Shown one piece after another: positions 49,191 to 62,721 of a stretch of DNA of 64,000 nt. Origin of the DNA: Archilochus colubris (Eukaryota > Chordata > Aves > Apodiformes > Trochilidae); assembly GCA_023079485.1 (NCBI GenBank), contig CM041083.1, positions 170,606,451 through 170,670,450 of the forward strand, written 5' to 3'. The translations under genes and the position numbers were made by a program. The notes beneath the pieces are model-generated. The model saw only the letters and a program-made list of their open reading frames with translations, was not told the origin of the DNA and made no database searches. How positions within the stretch are numbered: the stretch's first letter is position 1; each line of letters starts with the position of its first letter.

Positions 49191-52100
49191 TGAAATCATT
49201 CAGCATCAGCATTCGTAAGCGACATGTGTGGGCTGCTCCAAAAACGATGCCGTTTCAAAGGTATTTTTAAGCTACTAAACGGAACTGAGGTGAAGTCCCA
49301 CCCGTCTTCCCTCGCTGCTTCAGTGCTGAGATCCTGATGGGCAAGAAAGACCTCGTGGCCCTTCTTCTCAAAGCCGGGCAGCAACGCTCAAAGTGCCTCT
49401 CCCGATGCGCTCCAGCTCTTCCCTATCCCAAACTGAGCTTCTCTTCATCGTGGAGTCACGAACGTCTGGTCTCTGAGGACACTCGGTGGGTGCATGTCCA
49501 CCAGGAGGTTTTCCTTCGTGTCCTTGCTGCTGTTAGGGTGCACAGAGCTGGGCAGAAAGTGGGACGGTAACTCTATGGCCACGCAAGCCCGATTTGCACC
49601 CTCGGCATTGCTCCACCTTTTCCATCAACAGGACCCTCTCCCGCAGTGATAAATTGTGTGTCGCGGCTTTCCTATGGAGAGGGGGACATTTTTGTACCCT
49701 CTCCCCTGTTTCTCTGTCAGCACATCCCTTGTCTTCAAACACAGGCACCCGTGAGCTGGTGGGGGTGTTCCAAATCGCTGCTTTGAAATGGGCCCCTTTG
49801 CGTGGAACAGTAAAAGGTTCGCGGGATGAGACGGGCTCAGGCTAATTCTGTGACCTGACTATGAAATATCCCCGGCTGGTTTGGACTGTCAGCAGGGCAC
49901 AGGGAATAAGGAGGGCTTGGTGTGTGCTGCAGTGAATATTCAAGCACATCAGGAATAGTAGAGCTTTAATAGGAGAAAAGTTGTGAGAGTCCAAGGCATT
50001 ATATCATATAGCTGAGTCATTGGAGAGTTCTTGTGGGAGATGTAAACTGCTCCTTCAGGCAGAGAGGAGATTTGAGTCTTCCATGTTCAGTGTGTGGTGT
50101 CTAATCGCTGAGGTACTAAAAAAGCTGTTTTTCTAGCTCCATTTTGTGAAAAGGGTGAGGATTCAAGGTCACACACACAGTGGGAGGTTTTGCTGCTTGT
50201 TCCTGAATTTCACCCTTCCATCTCGCCTCTCCCTGTTAGCCTACTATATCTAAACTCATTCGGTGAGGGGACAGGGGTGGCTCTAAGCAAATCCCACCTT
50301 TTGCAGCCTAATTCCTCTTATGTCTGGAATGCAGACATTCAGCTCAGGACTTCAGGTGTCTGAAAGGTAGATTTGCAACCCTGGCTCCTTCTGCAGCTCT
50401 AGGACACTACCTGTATACAGACACTACAAAACGGTTGACATTTAGTTAAACAAGATTCTGCCTTTTGTGAGAGCAAAATATTACTTTTTTAAACTAATAA
50501 CCACATATGACAGCTTGAAGACCATACTACCCGAATGTGAGCTCTGCTGGAAGGAGTCTATGTGTAACCCTCACAGATGCTAGGAAAGCATCACAAAGGT
50601 GCCCACAGCCTGTCTGCATCTTGATGCAACACGAAGGCCTTCTATATGTCTTTAATGAGATACATGTGTAAAAATTTTTGAGATGAGAGCCTGAGGTTGC
50701 AAGCCAATTTCCATTGTAAATTCCTGTTCTGTCTGCTTATAGCTTTCCCAGAACAATTTCCTTGAGGAATTAAGTCTTCTATGATTAGTCGCAGCTCAGA
50801 GATGATTTTTTGTATGTTTGAAAAAAGTCCAAATACTTTTAAAGCTCATAGGCTCTGAATACAGATGAATCTGTTTCTAGCCATAAAAATCTGTGCAAAA
50901 GTATCTCAGAAGGGATTGAGCTATATAATCTGTATGCAGCTAATAGACATTAACAAGCCTGAAAAAGAAGTAAACCAGTAGTATTTTCATTGGTTAAATG
51001 TTTGCTTTTGCCCACACCAACTGATATTCATCTTGAATAGCTGGTGGTGTTTTGGGCTACAAACATCTTAGTATAGCATGTGAAACATTTCTACATGCAC
51101 AAAAGAAACTGAAGAAAAAATGAAATATGGGTAACGGTGCTAGTTTCTTTGCCTAATGTGGTCACAGGACAGTTAACAATCCAAATGATCGTCTAGAGTA
51201 GACAAAGCACATCTGAAGTGGCATGTTTCAAGTTAATTTTTTAATGCTATTCATAGGTATGAACATTTTAATGTTATACATTCTCTGCTTATCTGTTTTC
51301 ATCAGTATATGCTTACACTTCTCTTTCGTGTTTTGTAATCCTTAGTCTAAGCATGAGAATGAGGTTCTCAAAGATTTAAATTCCTTTTCTTATCCATTAA
51401 AGTTTATGAAATTAAACCGAAAACATTTAAACTGACAATTTGTTATTAATTGTGTTTTCTACTTGATATTCAAAGTAGGAAATAAATTTTATCCTTTACA
51501 GAACACCAACAGAATTGATGACCTTCACGTATGGACAGTAAGTGATATTACCCAATAGTTATTCCAAGTGAGTCCACCTGCTGTGTGTTAATGAACTCTA
51601 TTAACTGACTGGCTGGAACCAGAGGTGCTTGTGGCACCATCGCTGGATGGATCCAGCACCTTGTTCTCCATGGTCTCTGCTTATAAATACAAGGCAGAGG
51701 GTCCTTCAATCCCATCATTACCTCAGCTGGACACTGAAGACTGCTGGAGAGTTGCCTGTTCAGAGATTTATCCCCTTGGATCACATCCCCTACATAAATG
51801 CTTCCCGAATCAACAAGCACAGATGGGCCTGATGCAGCCCTTGCTGCCAGGCAGGGAGAGTGAGTGTTTGGAAGAATTCTTATATCAACCTTAAAATCTT
51901 GCAATTCAGGTTAGTGCAAGAGAACAAGATCTTCATAGTGTAAATATTTAGAGATCTGTCTCCACCATATGCAATATTTCTTCAGACAGGAAACAACAAG
52001 CCTTGCTGCCTCCACAGATTGTCCAAGAAGAAGCAGTATTTTAGTATTTCATTTCTTTGGCTTCTTTACTGTTTCATACAGTTGTGTGCATTCATCCTAG

Positions 52101-55100
52101 GATATGCAGTAGTTTATGTCTTTGTGCAGAGTAATTATACAGCCAACAAACAGGAATGCTATGGGATTTTTTAACTCAGGACAGTCAGAGTCACGGCAAA
52201 TCAGCCTGATGTCTCTTTAAATCCCCTGTGACTGCTTCATAAATAATTTTTTAAAAACTGTAATGAAAAGGATTTTTTATGATATGAAGCTGTCATTGTT
52301 AGTTAAGACAGAAGGCTTTTCTGTGTTCATTAATATTGCTGTCTGTAGTCTCTAAGTTGATTTGCAAAGATGAATAAATTTTTTTCTTCCTTCTTAGAAA
52401 AGTACTCATTAGAAAAATCTCACCTTTCAGTTCTGAAAAAGCTGTAATTCTGCTTCTGCATTTTCTTAGAAAGTTCAAGTCAAGTCTTGATCTTCCTTTC
52501 TTGTTTTGTTTTTAGTTGGCTGGTTAGTTGGTTTATTTGGTTTACTGACTGATTCCAAAACACCTACTGAAGCATTTTTCAGTCCTTATTTTAATTCCCA
52601 TGAAATGATGTTAAACTTTGTGGAACGGGAAGTTTTCTCACAAGTTTTTATTAAATAAACACTTGCAGAAATTGACAATTCTAGCACACTTAAATTAAAA
52701 ACAAAACAAAAAACCCCAAACTTCCTTTAGAATACTCGGGTCTACCCTAATGCGAATATATTTAAAGCCATATCGTTTAGGTCATCTGGAAAATTTGTTT
52801 TAAAATATTAATTATACCTTGCACTTGGGAACTGTGGCCAAGTAGGTGCTCTTTTTTATTTATTTTTTCTTAACAGGGTTTATATTCAAATGCAGATTTC
52901 ATGGAAGACTTCTGGAAAGACATCACTTTAAACTGAATGGACTTAAGCGTAGCATGTTGCAGCAGCAGGGGTTAAAAGTCCTCCACCAACTCATGAGTGA
53001 TGTATCACCATCCAAAAGACCACCATGATTTTATCACTATCATAGTGCTCTTTTTTATTACTCAGTTTTTTTACTTGCATTTGTTGTCAGCTGATGAAAT
53101 TGCATTTATAGTTCTGGGAAGTATTCCTCCAATACCTCAGCCTACAGCTGTAATGGATGCAATTCCGTTGTAGTCTGAGATCATTTATTTAATTAGGTGT
53201 TTGTAGAGTATAGCTCTTAGATTGTTAACTGTCTGATCTTTGATTAGTCAGCCAACTGGTATATATAATTAAGTTGAAGATTAAATAAAATAGATGATCA
53301 AATCATTGAAAAATGGTCCAATTGTTAAGTAGACCATCCCTTTCTTACCTCTGGGAAATCAATGAGCAAAGTAGCGAGTCAACTAGTATTTTAGTTTAGT
53401 TTTAATTTTTATTAATTAATCATAAAGATTTGGACAGGACTGTTTCACAGTGTTGGAAATCAGTTTCTAATTCTCAGCCATAAAGATTGTGTGGTGGTGG
53501 TTTCTTTTGACAGATCCTAACCCTGATAGAGGAAAGCACTTAGGAAAATGCTTTGTTTGAGAATGCACTTTGTGTCTCTTGCCTACACTGGTAATTCTGT
53601 GGTGGCTAAAAGTTCTGCAATTTATGTGTGATTTTCTTGATTGATCAGGGGTGAATGTGTCTGTTGTGGTGAGACACAAATCTTTAAAATCTCAGGCTGG
53701 GAATAAATACCCTGAAGAACCAGGCTTGTTTGATGCAGAATTCTTTGGAAAAGCAGAAAGAATGTGGAGCTAGTTAGTATTTAGCACAGTCACACCATTT
53801 TTGTCATTATATTATCACATAGTACCTGGAGGCAGAGAGGCAATCTTGCTTGTGAAGGGTACAGAGAAATCCTTTTGAAATGATTTAGTTGTCTGAATAT
53901 TTTGTATCTAAGTTTCACCTCCCTTTTGGCTGTGTCAACAGTATTTCTTCCCATCTGAAATATATTCTGTGAAACCATGTATATGTTTGCTCAAATCCAG
54001 AATTTTCTATTGGACAGTACTTGAGCAAACTTAAATATTTGGGGGCTTCTTATATGCATTAGTGGTAGTGCCTGAACTGCTTACTGAAAGCAAGCACAGA
54101 TTTGCCATGAGCACAGAAGCAAACACAGTTTTTATGAGTAGGTCACTTAGTGTTTTGATCTGCATTTTAAATTACTGTATGGGACACTTTTGCTTCTGCA
54201 CATGTAGATGGGCAAGTCCTGAAAAGTCAAATGCCCTTGTGGCAAAATTCAGTTGGAAACAGGATTCCCAACTCAAGCACCAGAAAAAATGGCCTTTATC
54301 AATTTCAGTAGAACAAAGGATGTGCAAAGTCCTGACAGTTCAAACACATCATCAGAGGCTTAACTTCAGTCATGTGAATAGTCCCTTTGACTGCTAACAT
54401 TTGGTAACTAAACCCCTAAAAACTTAACATTACATGTGTAAATATTTGTAGGCTCAGAAGACAAAAAGGTGAGGTATGTGCTAAGGTGTGGTCCTAGGGA
54501 GCTTTAGGATTATGATGACATTTAGTTGGTAACAGTGTTGAGTCCTTATCAGCAAGAAAGTTACTCTGTGTGCTGCCAGACCAGGCACTCTCCAGTATTT
54601 TTGAAGGGATGCTAACTTTTTTCTGATAGGAACCATGTGTCTCAGCTTAAAAGCCACCCCTGCCAATTTCACTGTTTTAGGATCAAGCCACATCACCTCA
54701 TTTCCAGTTTTATCACTCATTGAGGCATTTTAACTGTTGTTAGCAAGAGACTAGAAAAATGCCTATTTTAAGTAGGGCATCAAACAAAAAAAGCCATGTT
54801 TCTATTGATTACTAAGTGCTTTATTTCTCTTCAGTCCCAATACCTTTGTCAGTAATTCGGCATGGAAGCACTGACGAGAGTTTCAAACCCGGCGGGGTTG
54901 CACACCACATCTCACTGCCAAGTGAATTCTTTTCTAATAAACAAGGAAAGGCAGAAATAGTGTCAAAACATTCCTCAGACCACTGTCCTACTTGAAGAAG
55001 GGGCAGTATGTCAGTGTGCCTGTCCCCCGGGACTAGGTGGAATGACGCCACAAGTGAGGGAATTCCTTCCTGCAGCAAACACCCCCTGCCCGCTGTCTCC

Positions 55101-55188
55101 CGAGTGACTCAGTTGTCTTTTTTAAACCATCTGTAGGAAGCAAAAGACAAATCCTGGTCGACACACGTGCTAAATCTAGCTCAGAAAC
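49191..55188. other. Upstream intergenic region, no gene recognised
   Basis: Composition falls from GC-rich to AT-rich across 49.2-50 kb. Short frames exist, including one at 51548-51904 on the minus strand, but it starts at TTG and has no recognised family. A/C-rich tract at 52697-52721. A divergent non-coding RNA could run through here; no exon can be called from sequence alone. Confidence 0.55.
55105..55111. promoter_or_regulatory. AP-1 consensus site
   Basis: TGACTCA is an exact AP-1 (TRE) core within CGAGTGACTCAGTTG. It lies 80 bases before the paired inverted repeats and near a CACGTG E-box at 55164-55169, in a patch less AT-rich than its surroundings. Confidence 0.5.
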
Positions 55189-55210
55189 TTCCAGAGCACT
55201 TGCTCTGGAA
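55189..55210. repeat. 10-bp perfect inverted repeat with 2-bp spacer
   Basis: TTCCAGAGCA, then CT, then TGCTCTGGAA. The near-palindromic form resembles a dimeric transcription-factor site, but it matches no factor that I can name with confidence. Confidence 0.9.
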
Positions 55211-55239
55211 TTGGCGGGTGTCTTCCCAGCAGCTCACAA

Positions 55240-55260
55240 GATTCCCCTCACAGGGGAATC
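55240..55260. repeat. 9-bp perfect inverted repeat with 3-bp spacer
   Basis: GATTCCCCT, then CAC, then AGGGGAATC. Each arm is close to an NF-kappaB half-site (GGGGAATCC-like). It lies 29 bases after the other inverted repeat. Confidence 0.9.
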
Positions 55261-55579
55261 CTTGGTGAGAAGACTTCTAACAACTCCCTGATGGCGTGGG
55301 CTGCAAGAAGCTCCTTCTCTACCTCATGCATAGAGGAAGAAGTTAATAGCATCCAAGTGAAATTCACAGGCACGAAGATGAGAGGTGGCTTGGAAATCAG
55401 ACAGGTCCAGGAAATAACATGTGGACTTCGTATTTCCAGAAAAAGTACATTTGCTTGGTTCACGTGCTTGGTAAACACTAAATTAGATGTGACTTTGGAA
55501 TATAAAATGGATGCAAAGTAACATTTTTAGTGCTCGGTGACATTTAAGAAGAAGCTGTTGTTATAGACCTAGGAATTGT

Positions 55580-55685
55580 AATAACTTCAGGACATTGTGG
55601 TACTGGAAGGATATTGGAGAACTGGAAGTAGTCCAGAGAAAGGCAACAAAAGTGATATTAGAAAAAGCTGGAGTTTCAGTCATAA
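55580..55685 (+). mobile_element. Possible old CR1 fragment
   Basis: TATTGGAGAACTGGAAGTAG followed by TCCAGAGAAAGGCAACAAAA translates as LEVVQRKATKVI, matching the CR1 ORF2 block LE-VQRRATK. The rest is too diverged to be certain. Confidence 0.45.
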
Positions 55686-56238
55686 TGTGTGTTTATTTTA
55701 CAAGTGTCTGCAGGTCGAGGTATTCAATCTCAAGATAGTGTTCTCTCTCTAAAGAGGAGGGTAGATTTTGGCTCAGTCTCAGTGAGGTACCTGAATTATA
55801 AGTGCTGCTGTAAAATTTCTCACAGGGAATGGCAACATTAACCTACGACCTCTGTCTCCATCTAGCATGTGTCCCAGTAGAGACCTAGCATAAGGTGGGA
55901 GGTCTGGGAGCCAATAGCATATGAAAAAGAGTATTTGGACTGAACATCAGAACAAACAGTTTTGAGGATACACTAGACACTTACAATGCAATTCAGCCTG
56001 TGAGAAAGTGGCAGAAAATCAATTACAGCGACATTCAAATTTAGCCAGGATAAAACACTGAAGGATTGCCTGTAGAATGTAATCCCATACTGATCAAGAG
56101 AGGTTTTATATAATCTGTAAGATTAATCCTGCCATTAATGTACATACAATACATTTATCTGGCAAAGGACAATAATCTGTGGTATATGGCTCTTCCCCGA
56201 TACCAGGATTAAAGCGACAGGTGATTATCCAGTGCAGG

Positions 56239-56293
56239 AAAGAATGTGATTTTATTCCTCAACATCATACTGGGGAATAAAATCACATTCTTT
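56239..56293. repeat. 20-bp perfect inverted repeat, 15-base loop
   Basis: The left arm at 56239-56258 (AAAGAATGTGATTTTATTCC) is exactly matched by the right arm at 56274-56293. The loop is TCAACATCATACTGG. Pairing stops sharply outside the arms. Confidence 0.95.
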
Positions 56294-56305
56294 ATATAGA
56301 TAAAT

Positions 56306-56333
56306 ATATATGTATATAGCTATATACATATAT
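56306..56333. repeat. Perfect 28-bp AT-rich palindrome
   Basis: ATATATGTATATAG is followed directly by its reverse complement. It lies 12 bases after the 20-bp inverted repeat. AT-rich palindromes of this size can extrude as cruciforms. Confidence 0.93.
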
Positions 56334-59300
56334 GTGTAAATATACATGTGGGTTTGTATGTGAATACAAATATTATTATATTAATATTTTTAATATTTTT
56401 GGCCCTAGCTGAAGCTTGGTGATGCTTTCAGTGTCTGCTAACTGGGACTTCTGCATCCCCCTGCTGTCAGATACCATTAGCTGAGGGTGCTTTGAGCCAG
56501 GGTCAGCCTTGCCTGGGCAGCCAAGAGCTGCTTCTTACGTTTCTTGTCTTCATTCTCCTAAAACTGGACAGCTCGCTACTGTCCATATAAACACAACTTC
56601 CCAAACCAAATTCTGGCAGGTGAATGAAATCAGATTTGTGGCTCCTGCCCTGGCTTCTTGTTGCAGACGTTCCCTGCTCTTCGTTGCTCTGGCATCCCCT
56701 GCATTTGGAGTCCATGATCCTTCACGTTAATGAAAAAGTGTTTGAGAAGTCCAGATCTATATTCTAGAAATTTCTACATAGGTGAGCTTCTATCAGTTGG
56801 CCTAACAGAATTTTAACCTGTAATTTAAACTATATACCATGTTCCTCAGCACAATGATAAGCGTTTGTTGCTGTGCTGATTCTGGGATTTGTGTTTTTTT
56901 TTTTTCATTTGTCTTCTGTCTTACTTTTCTCTTCTCCTTTTCTTTAACTCTTTCTCCTTTCTGATGCTTAGATTATTTTCTTTCTCTGTAAAACTTCCCC
57001 TTAGCTTAGACCAGCTCTAGAACACCTGTGCATAGCTGCCACCACTTCCAAAATACTGCTTTCAGACTTCTAGTTATACCAGCTTCTTCTCTGGTGGGGT
57101 CACAGAGAGTTTATGCTGCTTCTCAGCTAATCCTCTAAGGCCTAGAAACAGGTTTTTCAAGCAGAATAAATAACTCTGCTGAGCTATTACCCTCGTTACA
57201 AAGTGTTAAATAGCTGATTTCAGTGTTTTTGTAGACAATGATGAGTGAATACTGCATTTTGTTTCTTTTTTTAGCCTGCTTTCCTAAGGAAACAAAGCTT
57301 ACACAACCCTTCTGCCTGGCTGTCCCTCTGCTTGTCTGTCAGCCTCACTTTAATAACTTTGAACCTGTTGGTTGATTTCAGGCTGGGATAGAGATCGCAG
57401 AGATACACTGGGCCTATAGTTTATGCATTTCTCCGGTTTGGGAGAGGACAAAGCCCAAATGCACCACTCTGATAGGACACCAGGTATCCCACTGCCATTT
57501 GGGGTGGCAGTGGCATAGGTACTGCAGTCCTGCCTGGGTCAAAGAGTCCCTCCCCTGGGGCAAAGAGCTTGCTTAGGGGGCTGTTCTGGTGATGAAGTGG
57601 GAAGGAAGAAGGCCTGCTCTGTATGGGGTTGAAAAGTCTGAAGGCAGCCAAATGTCATTATTGCTGTTGTTTATGGAATAAATGTATTTATGACAAGATC
57701 CAAGTGTCCAGGAAGTTTCCTTCACAGAAGTCTTTCTCTTCTTGGAAAGAGTGTCTGCACATCACAGACTCACAGTGAGTGTGTCTTCATTTTCAGTTGG
57801 GTGGCTCAGTCTCAGATTCAGGTCACTAAGTGCCACTGAAATACAAATAGGAGATGTTAATAAAATTGCAGTAGGAACATTAGACTTCATTTTTTGGTAC
57901 CCGAGAGACTGAGCCTGCAGCTGGCAATTTTCAGACTCCTCCTGGGTGTTCAGGTTTCCAGCTCCTCAGAGTCTTAATCTTCTTAGCATTGCTATAATTT
58001 TCAGCTGTTTATTCTTGCAGGAGGCTGGTCTCTAGATATCCAGTATCCAGATACTCAATATTTGTCCTCTATCTCTCTTTGTGCTGTGGAAGATGAGACT
58101 TTGCAGCTGCTGGTTAACAGACTTCATACTTTTAAGATTTTAACATCTTCATTCTTTTAGGTTGTGATCTGAATTCTCAGTCATGACACCTGATATCAAA
58201 CAAGGTAAATCATCTGATTCACATGTTAAGCAATAAAGGTGAACATAATTACAGTGTCTCAAAAAAAAACCCCAATCACAGTGGGAGCTAATGCAAACAA
58301 ATTAGAAAACAAAATATCAACAGCTAAATTAATGCTAAAATAAGCAACTCGTGCATCTGGCATTCAGGACTTGCTATATAATATCTGCAAAGGGTTGCTG
58401 GTGGGAGTGAATTCTAAATAAGGTGCTGTCAGCTAAACAAGTTGTTCTGTCAGCAACAGATTTAATGAGGCCTCTCTCCTGGGGTTTTGCACTTCGTGTT
58501 TGGATTCTCCATTGTCTAATATGGTAGCCACCTTCATCCAAACTTTGCTTGTAGCTGGGGCACTCCTAATGCCTTTCCCGTGGAGTTTCTCTGCCAGTGG
58601 CTGTACTGAATCAAACAGTCCCAGGGGATATTTCTGGCCACTTGAAACTGATCCTCTGTGCTATCAGATTGTCTGAATGGTGCTTTGCACAGTGCTGGCC
58701 TGTGCCCGGAGCAGTCTCCCAAATGGTTCCTGAACACAGTTTGGAAGCAAGCTTTGGCCAAGGCCATTTCCACCGTGGAGTTTGCATTTGGCTGCCCTGC
58801 TCCAAAGGGCAAGGGCATTTAGTAGTACATGGGCTGTTCACCACCTGCTGCCCTTAATTACAGAAAGTGGTCCTGGAAAATTCCATGTAGAAGTGTAGAT
58901 ACAGTCTCTGGTATCTAATAAGAGTTAGACCTATTTCTCAGGATAACTGATACACTAATAAAGCTTTTATCCATTAACTAACTGCCCACTTATTCAGACT
59001 CATAGGAAATAAGCATTTTAGAAACCCCTGCTCTGCTGTCAGGTTTGGCTGGAAGTGGTTGAGAACTTCAAAATTAGTAGGTGATGGACAGTGACATGAA
59101 GGTGAATTCATAGACATGCAAATGTACACAGGCATTGGGCATGTACATGTGTTTGAATAAAGGCTGACATCCCAAACCTTTCCTAAGGAAATCAAGCTAG
59201 AAATCTTGTGGACAAACACAGACTGGTCAAATGTGTAATCAATTTTGGCTGTTTTGATGGGGTTTAAGTAAGGTGAGCTGTAATTTCTCAGGGAACCTGG

Positions 59301-61864
59301 CCTGTTGAAGCCTTAGAGTTTTTCAGGCCCTTTGATTTACTTCTAGTTGAACTGGATTCTAAGCAGAAAATACATCCACTGAGAACTAACACATGCTTTT
59401 TGAACACATTTGACTGCCTTATGTAGCAAGCCGTCTACAACTGGATGTGCACAGATGTACATCAGCTACCATTAAACCTCAGCAGTGCAGTAATCTGAAG
59501 CTCAGCACACGTAGCAGAAGCCATTTGAGTGATGGGGTGAATTCTTGGTTGGTGAGCTTGTCCTGAGCTAATGCATGTGTTAACAAATGCAAGGTGGCTC
59601 ATACAAGGTTAGGTCAAGGATTTGTTGGGGTGTCCTGCACCCAAACAGCATCAACACTCTGCACATTCTAAAGCTTGTGTTGTTCTTGTTGTCATTTTGC
59701 AGCCTGAAGTACCCTCCTGCCCTTTGTAGTTGCAAAGAAAACCTTGAAAATACAATCCACTCAAAACTTGGGCTCCCTGAATCTGCACACAACAGAACCA
59801 AAGGTTGCAAACAGCAAGAAAATAGCTTCTCTTTTCTGTAGCATGAAATCTTCAAGGGAAGAGTTTAAGAGGTCAACAACTTTAGCTGCTTCACATCTGG
59901 TCTTTTCAGTAGATATAGTTTATGTTCACAGCCTGAACCTGCTTCTCATGCTTCCCTTGATATATTATCTCTCCCTTCATCCTGCTCCCTCAGTGCCTGA
60001 ATGTGGAACTCTTGATACTCTACAAGCTGGAGGTGGTTTATTATCCTGCACAAGGGGAAGAAAGAACATACAAACTTTGGGTTTTCACCCACGTTCTGAG
60101 TAATTTCCAAGCAATCCACCCTGAAAAGGAAAAGATTCCTCATGAATTTCCAGGAGAACACATTAAAAAAAAAACCAAAACCAAACAAGTTATTCATAAT
60201 TTGGATGGTGGTTATCAATTTTCTCTCTCTTTCAGGAAACCTCAGGAGATCAAAGTGGCAGCCTTAAAGGCAGGGTGGTGCAAGGGTACAAGACATTACA
60301 GGCTGTCAGGATGGTATTGTTCAGGGCTGTCAAAATTAAAGACACTTTATGGATTGTAAAGGCAGGCTAAAATCAAGGCCTTGCAACTAGAGAAGAACCT
60401 AAACATTATAGTAGTCTAGCTGCTAGAAATAACTCATTGACTGAATGTTAATGCTTCTGTGGGATTTTCAGGAGTGTGCATTTAGGGCAGCAGAAAATGG
60501 AATAGAGTTTAATCTGGAAGTAGACAAAAATGATGTCTTTCTCTGTTAGAATCAAAGCCAAGAAGAATTTGGACTTTTTCCATAACTTAGGACTGACTCA
60601 GCCTGTTTTTTGAATTTAGTGTAGCGTCTATTGCGGAGATGCCAACAAAGTTATCCATCAAAATGCTAGGAGGAAAAAGCACAGGTGCTCTCCTGCCCCA
60701 GCTATTAATAGGAAAAGCTTGCAATTGCATGTGATACAAATGCCCTGTTTGAGTTTTCACATTCCAGAGCCACTAAATCCAACTCTTCAGCTGAAAACAC
60801 AGCCCAGAAATTGTCATTGACTATCAGTCGTGACTGCATAGCAAAGCTGAAAAACCAGGAGTTAAATTTAGCTCCAGGAGACTGAGAAAAAGGGGAAGTA
60901 AATTTGGGAATCTCTGTAGAAAACACACTGCTTTGAGAGGGTGATACTAAGGCACCAAATAACTTGCACAGTATGTTAGTGGAATAATATTTTATCAACC
61001 CTGTACATCCGGTCATATACATATTTAGGATGCAGGAAATGCTGTAGCTCCTATATACAGACCAGGATTTGGATTGGCACATACTCCATTAAACTTTCCA
61101 GAAATTTTCTGTTTGCTCTCCTACTGTTTGAGGAAATCACAGATAAACTAATTTTTTCTAAACTAATTTTTTCTAAGATGTTGCTGTGGGCTTCTGAAAG
61201 TTCTCATGCTTTGTTAATTCTCAAGGCTAAAAATTATAATAAGTATGAGAAATGTCTGGGATTAAATCAGAAACGTTTGTAGCCTACTGAAGGAATCATT
61301 TAGAGCTTTGCATAATGCTATGAACATGTTGCTTCTCTTCTCAACATGACTGCTATTGTCTCAGTTGCCATAATAATTGCTTCAGTATATTTTTAACCAC
61401 TTATTTAAATAAATCCAAGTAGAATGCAAATCCAGCAACAAATAAAGCAATTTCAGATTTTTACCTCTCAGAAAAACTTCCAGCAGTTCAGCTAAAACTG
61501 ATGTGCAAACACGTAAACCTGTTTTGGCAGAAGTCTCTACAAAGGTCTTACAGGACTTAGTCTGCTGTTATTTCTCTCTATAGTCTTTAGGCCAGTGATT
61601 AGTTAGAAAGCCATGTAAACCTTTATTAAATTGCTGGTGGACAAAAAAAAATTGCATATTTAGCAGAAAAAACCCCTAAAAACCACCAAACAACCAAACA
61701 AAAAAAAATCAACACCAAAATCAAGAACTTACTCTGTGCTGGGAGTGGGATTCTGCTTGTTCAAAGGCAGCAGACTCTTTGCAGACTACCTGAGAAGTTA
61801 ATAGAAGAGACATCATAAACAAGGGATGCGGGCAACATGTCCCAGGACACCCAGTTTTGCAGCA
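56334..61864. other. Upstream intergenic region, no gene recognised
   Basis: AT-rich sequence with T-rich and A/C-rich tracts (56898-56908, 58258-58276, 60163-60186, 61645-61717). A perfect 15-bp tandem repeat (TAAACTAATTTTTTC, two units) lies at 61144-61173. No coding region resembles a known family. Confidence 0.55.
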
Positions 61865-62005
61865 GCATCAGGCATCCCTGGAGGCATTTAAAAACCATGC
61901 AGATGTGGCACATCAGGACATGCTGGTGGTTTTCCCTAGGCTGAGAGCTGGACTCTCTGATCTTACAGGTTTTTTCCAACTGTGACAGTTCTGTGATTCT
62001 GTGAT
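61865..62005 (+). mobile_element. CR1 3' end fragment, sense on the plus strand
   Basis: The sequence runs from CATCCCTGGAGGCATTTAAA through a CR1 3' UTR-like part (GGCTGAGAGCTGGACTCTCTGATCTT) to the terminal repeat TTCTGTGATTCTGTGAT. About 140 bases remain. Confidence 0.88.
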
Positions 62006-62721
62006 CTGAGAGCATCTGCCTCAGCTGATCTAAAGAAATCACATCCCAGCAGTACTCCTCTCTGTTTGGTACAAAACTCCATCTTTCGGAAAGCCTCTTA
62101 ATTACCTTCAGGAAGTTAATAAGGTGGCTATAACTATACCCAAATTTTGGTGGCAACATGCCACAGATAGCATTAAATCCAATGCCTTTTGTTTCTAGCT
62201 AGAAATGTTGCTGTAGGGAAGCAATAAAGATGAGCTTCCTACTGATAAAAAGCTTTTTCTACAGAGCAGAAGTGGCTGTGCCAGCGAGGTGCCCAGCAGC
62301 ACTGTCCCAGCACCATGTCTATAAAGTGCTGTGACCATTTTAGTCCTTTTGTTCAGCAGCATGGCAGAAAGTGAAAGCCCTGAGTCTAATGGTATTACTT
62401 CTTTAACCTGGTTTCCAAAAAATTTGAAACTTCTGTGAGTGCAGATTTTTGAAATTGTTTTCTCCTAACCCCAGCAGTTTTGCGTGTTGCTGGACAACAT
62501 GTGATTTTTTAGTGTATGTGACAAATACAGAGAGGTCCCAAACACCTGTAGTTTGCATGAGCTTCATGCAAGTAGAGGGGAAATTTTGTAATGCAACTTT
62601 CACTCCTGCTATGACATGAGGATGCAATTGAGAGAGAGGGAAGCTAAGGATGTTGCATAAAACCTTAGAATCATAGCTCTCCTGAATTCCAGATGCACAG
62701 CTGCAGGGAACCAGGCTCTCC

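Noticed and set aside
51548..51904. 118-codon minus-strand frame upstream of TSC22D1
   Set aside because: Starts at TTG and resembles no known protein. It could be part of an untranslated RNA, but nothing shows it.
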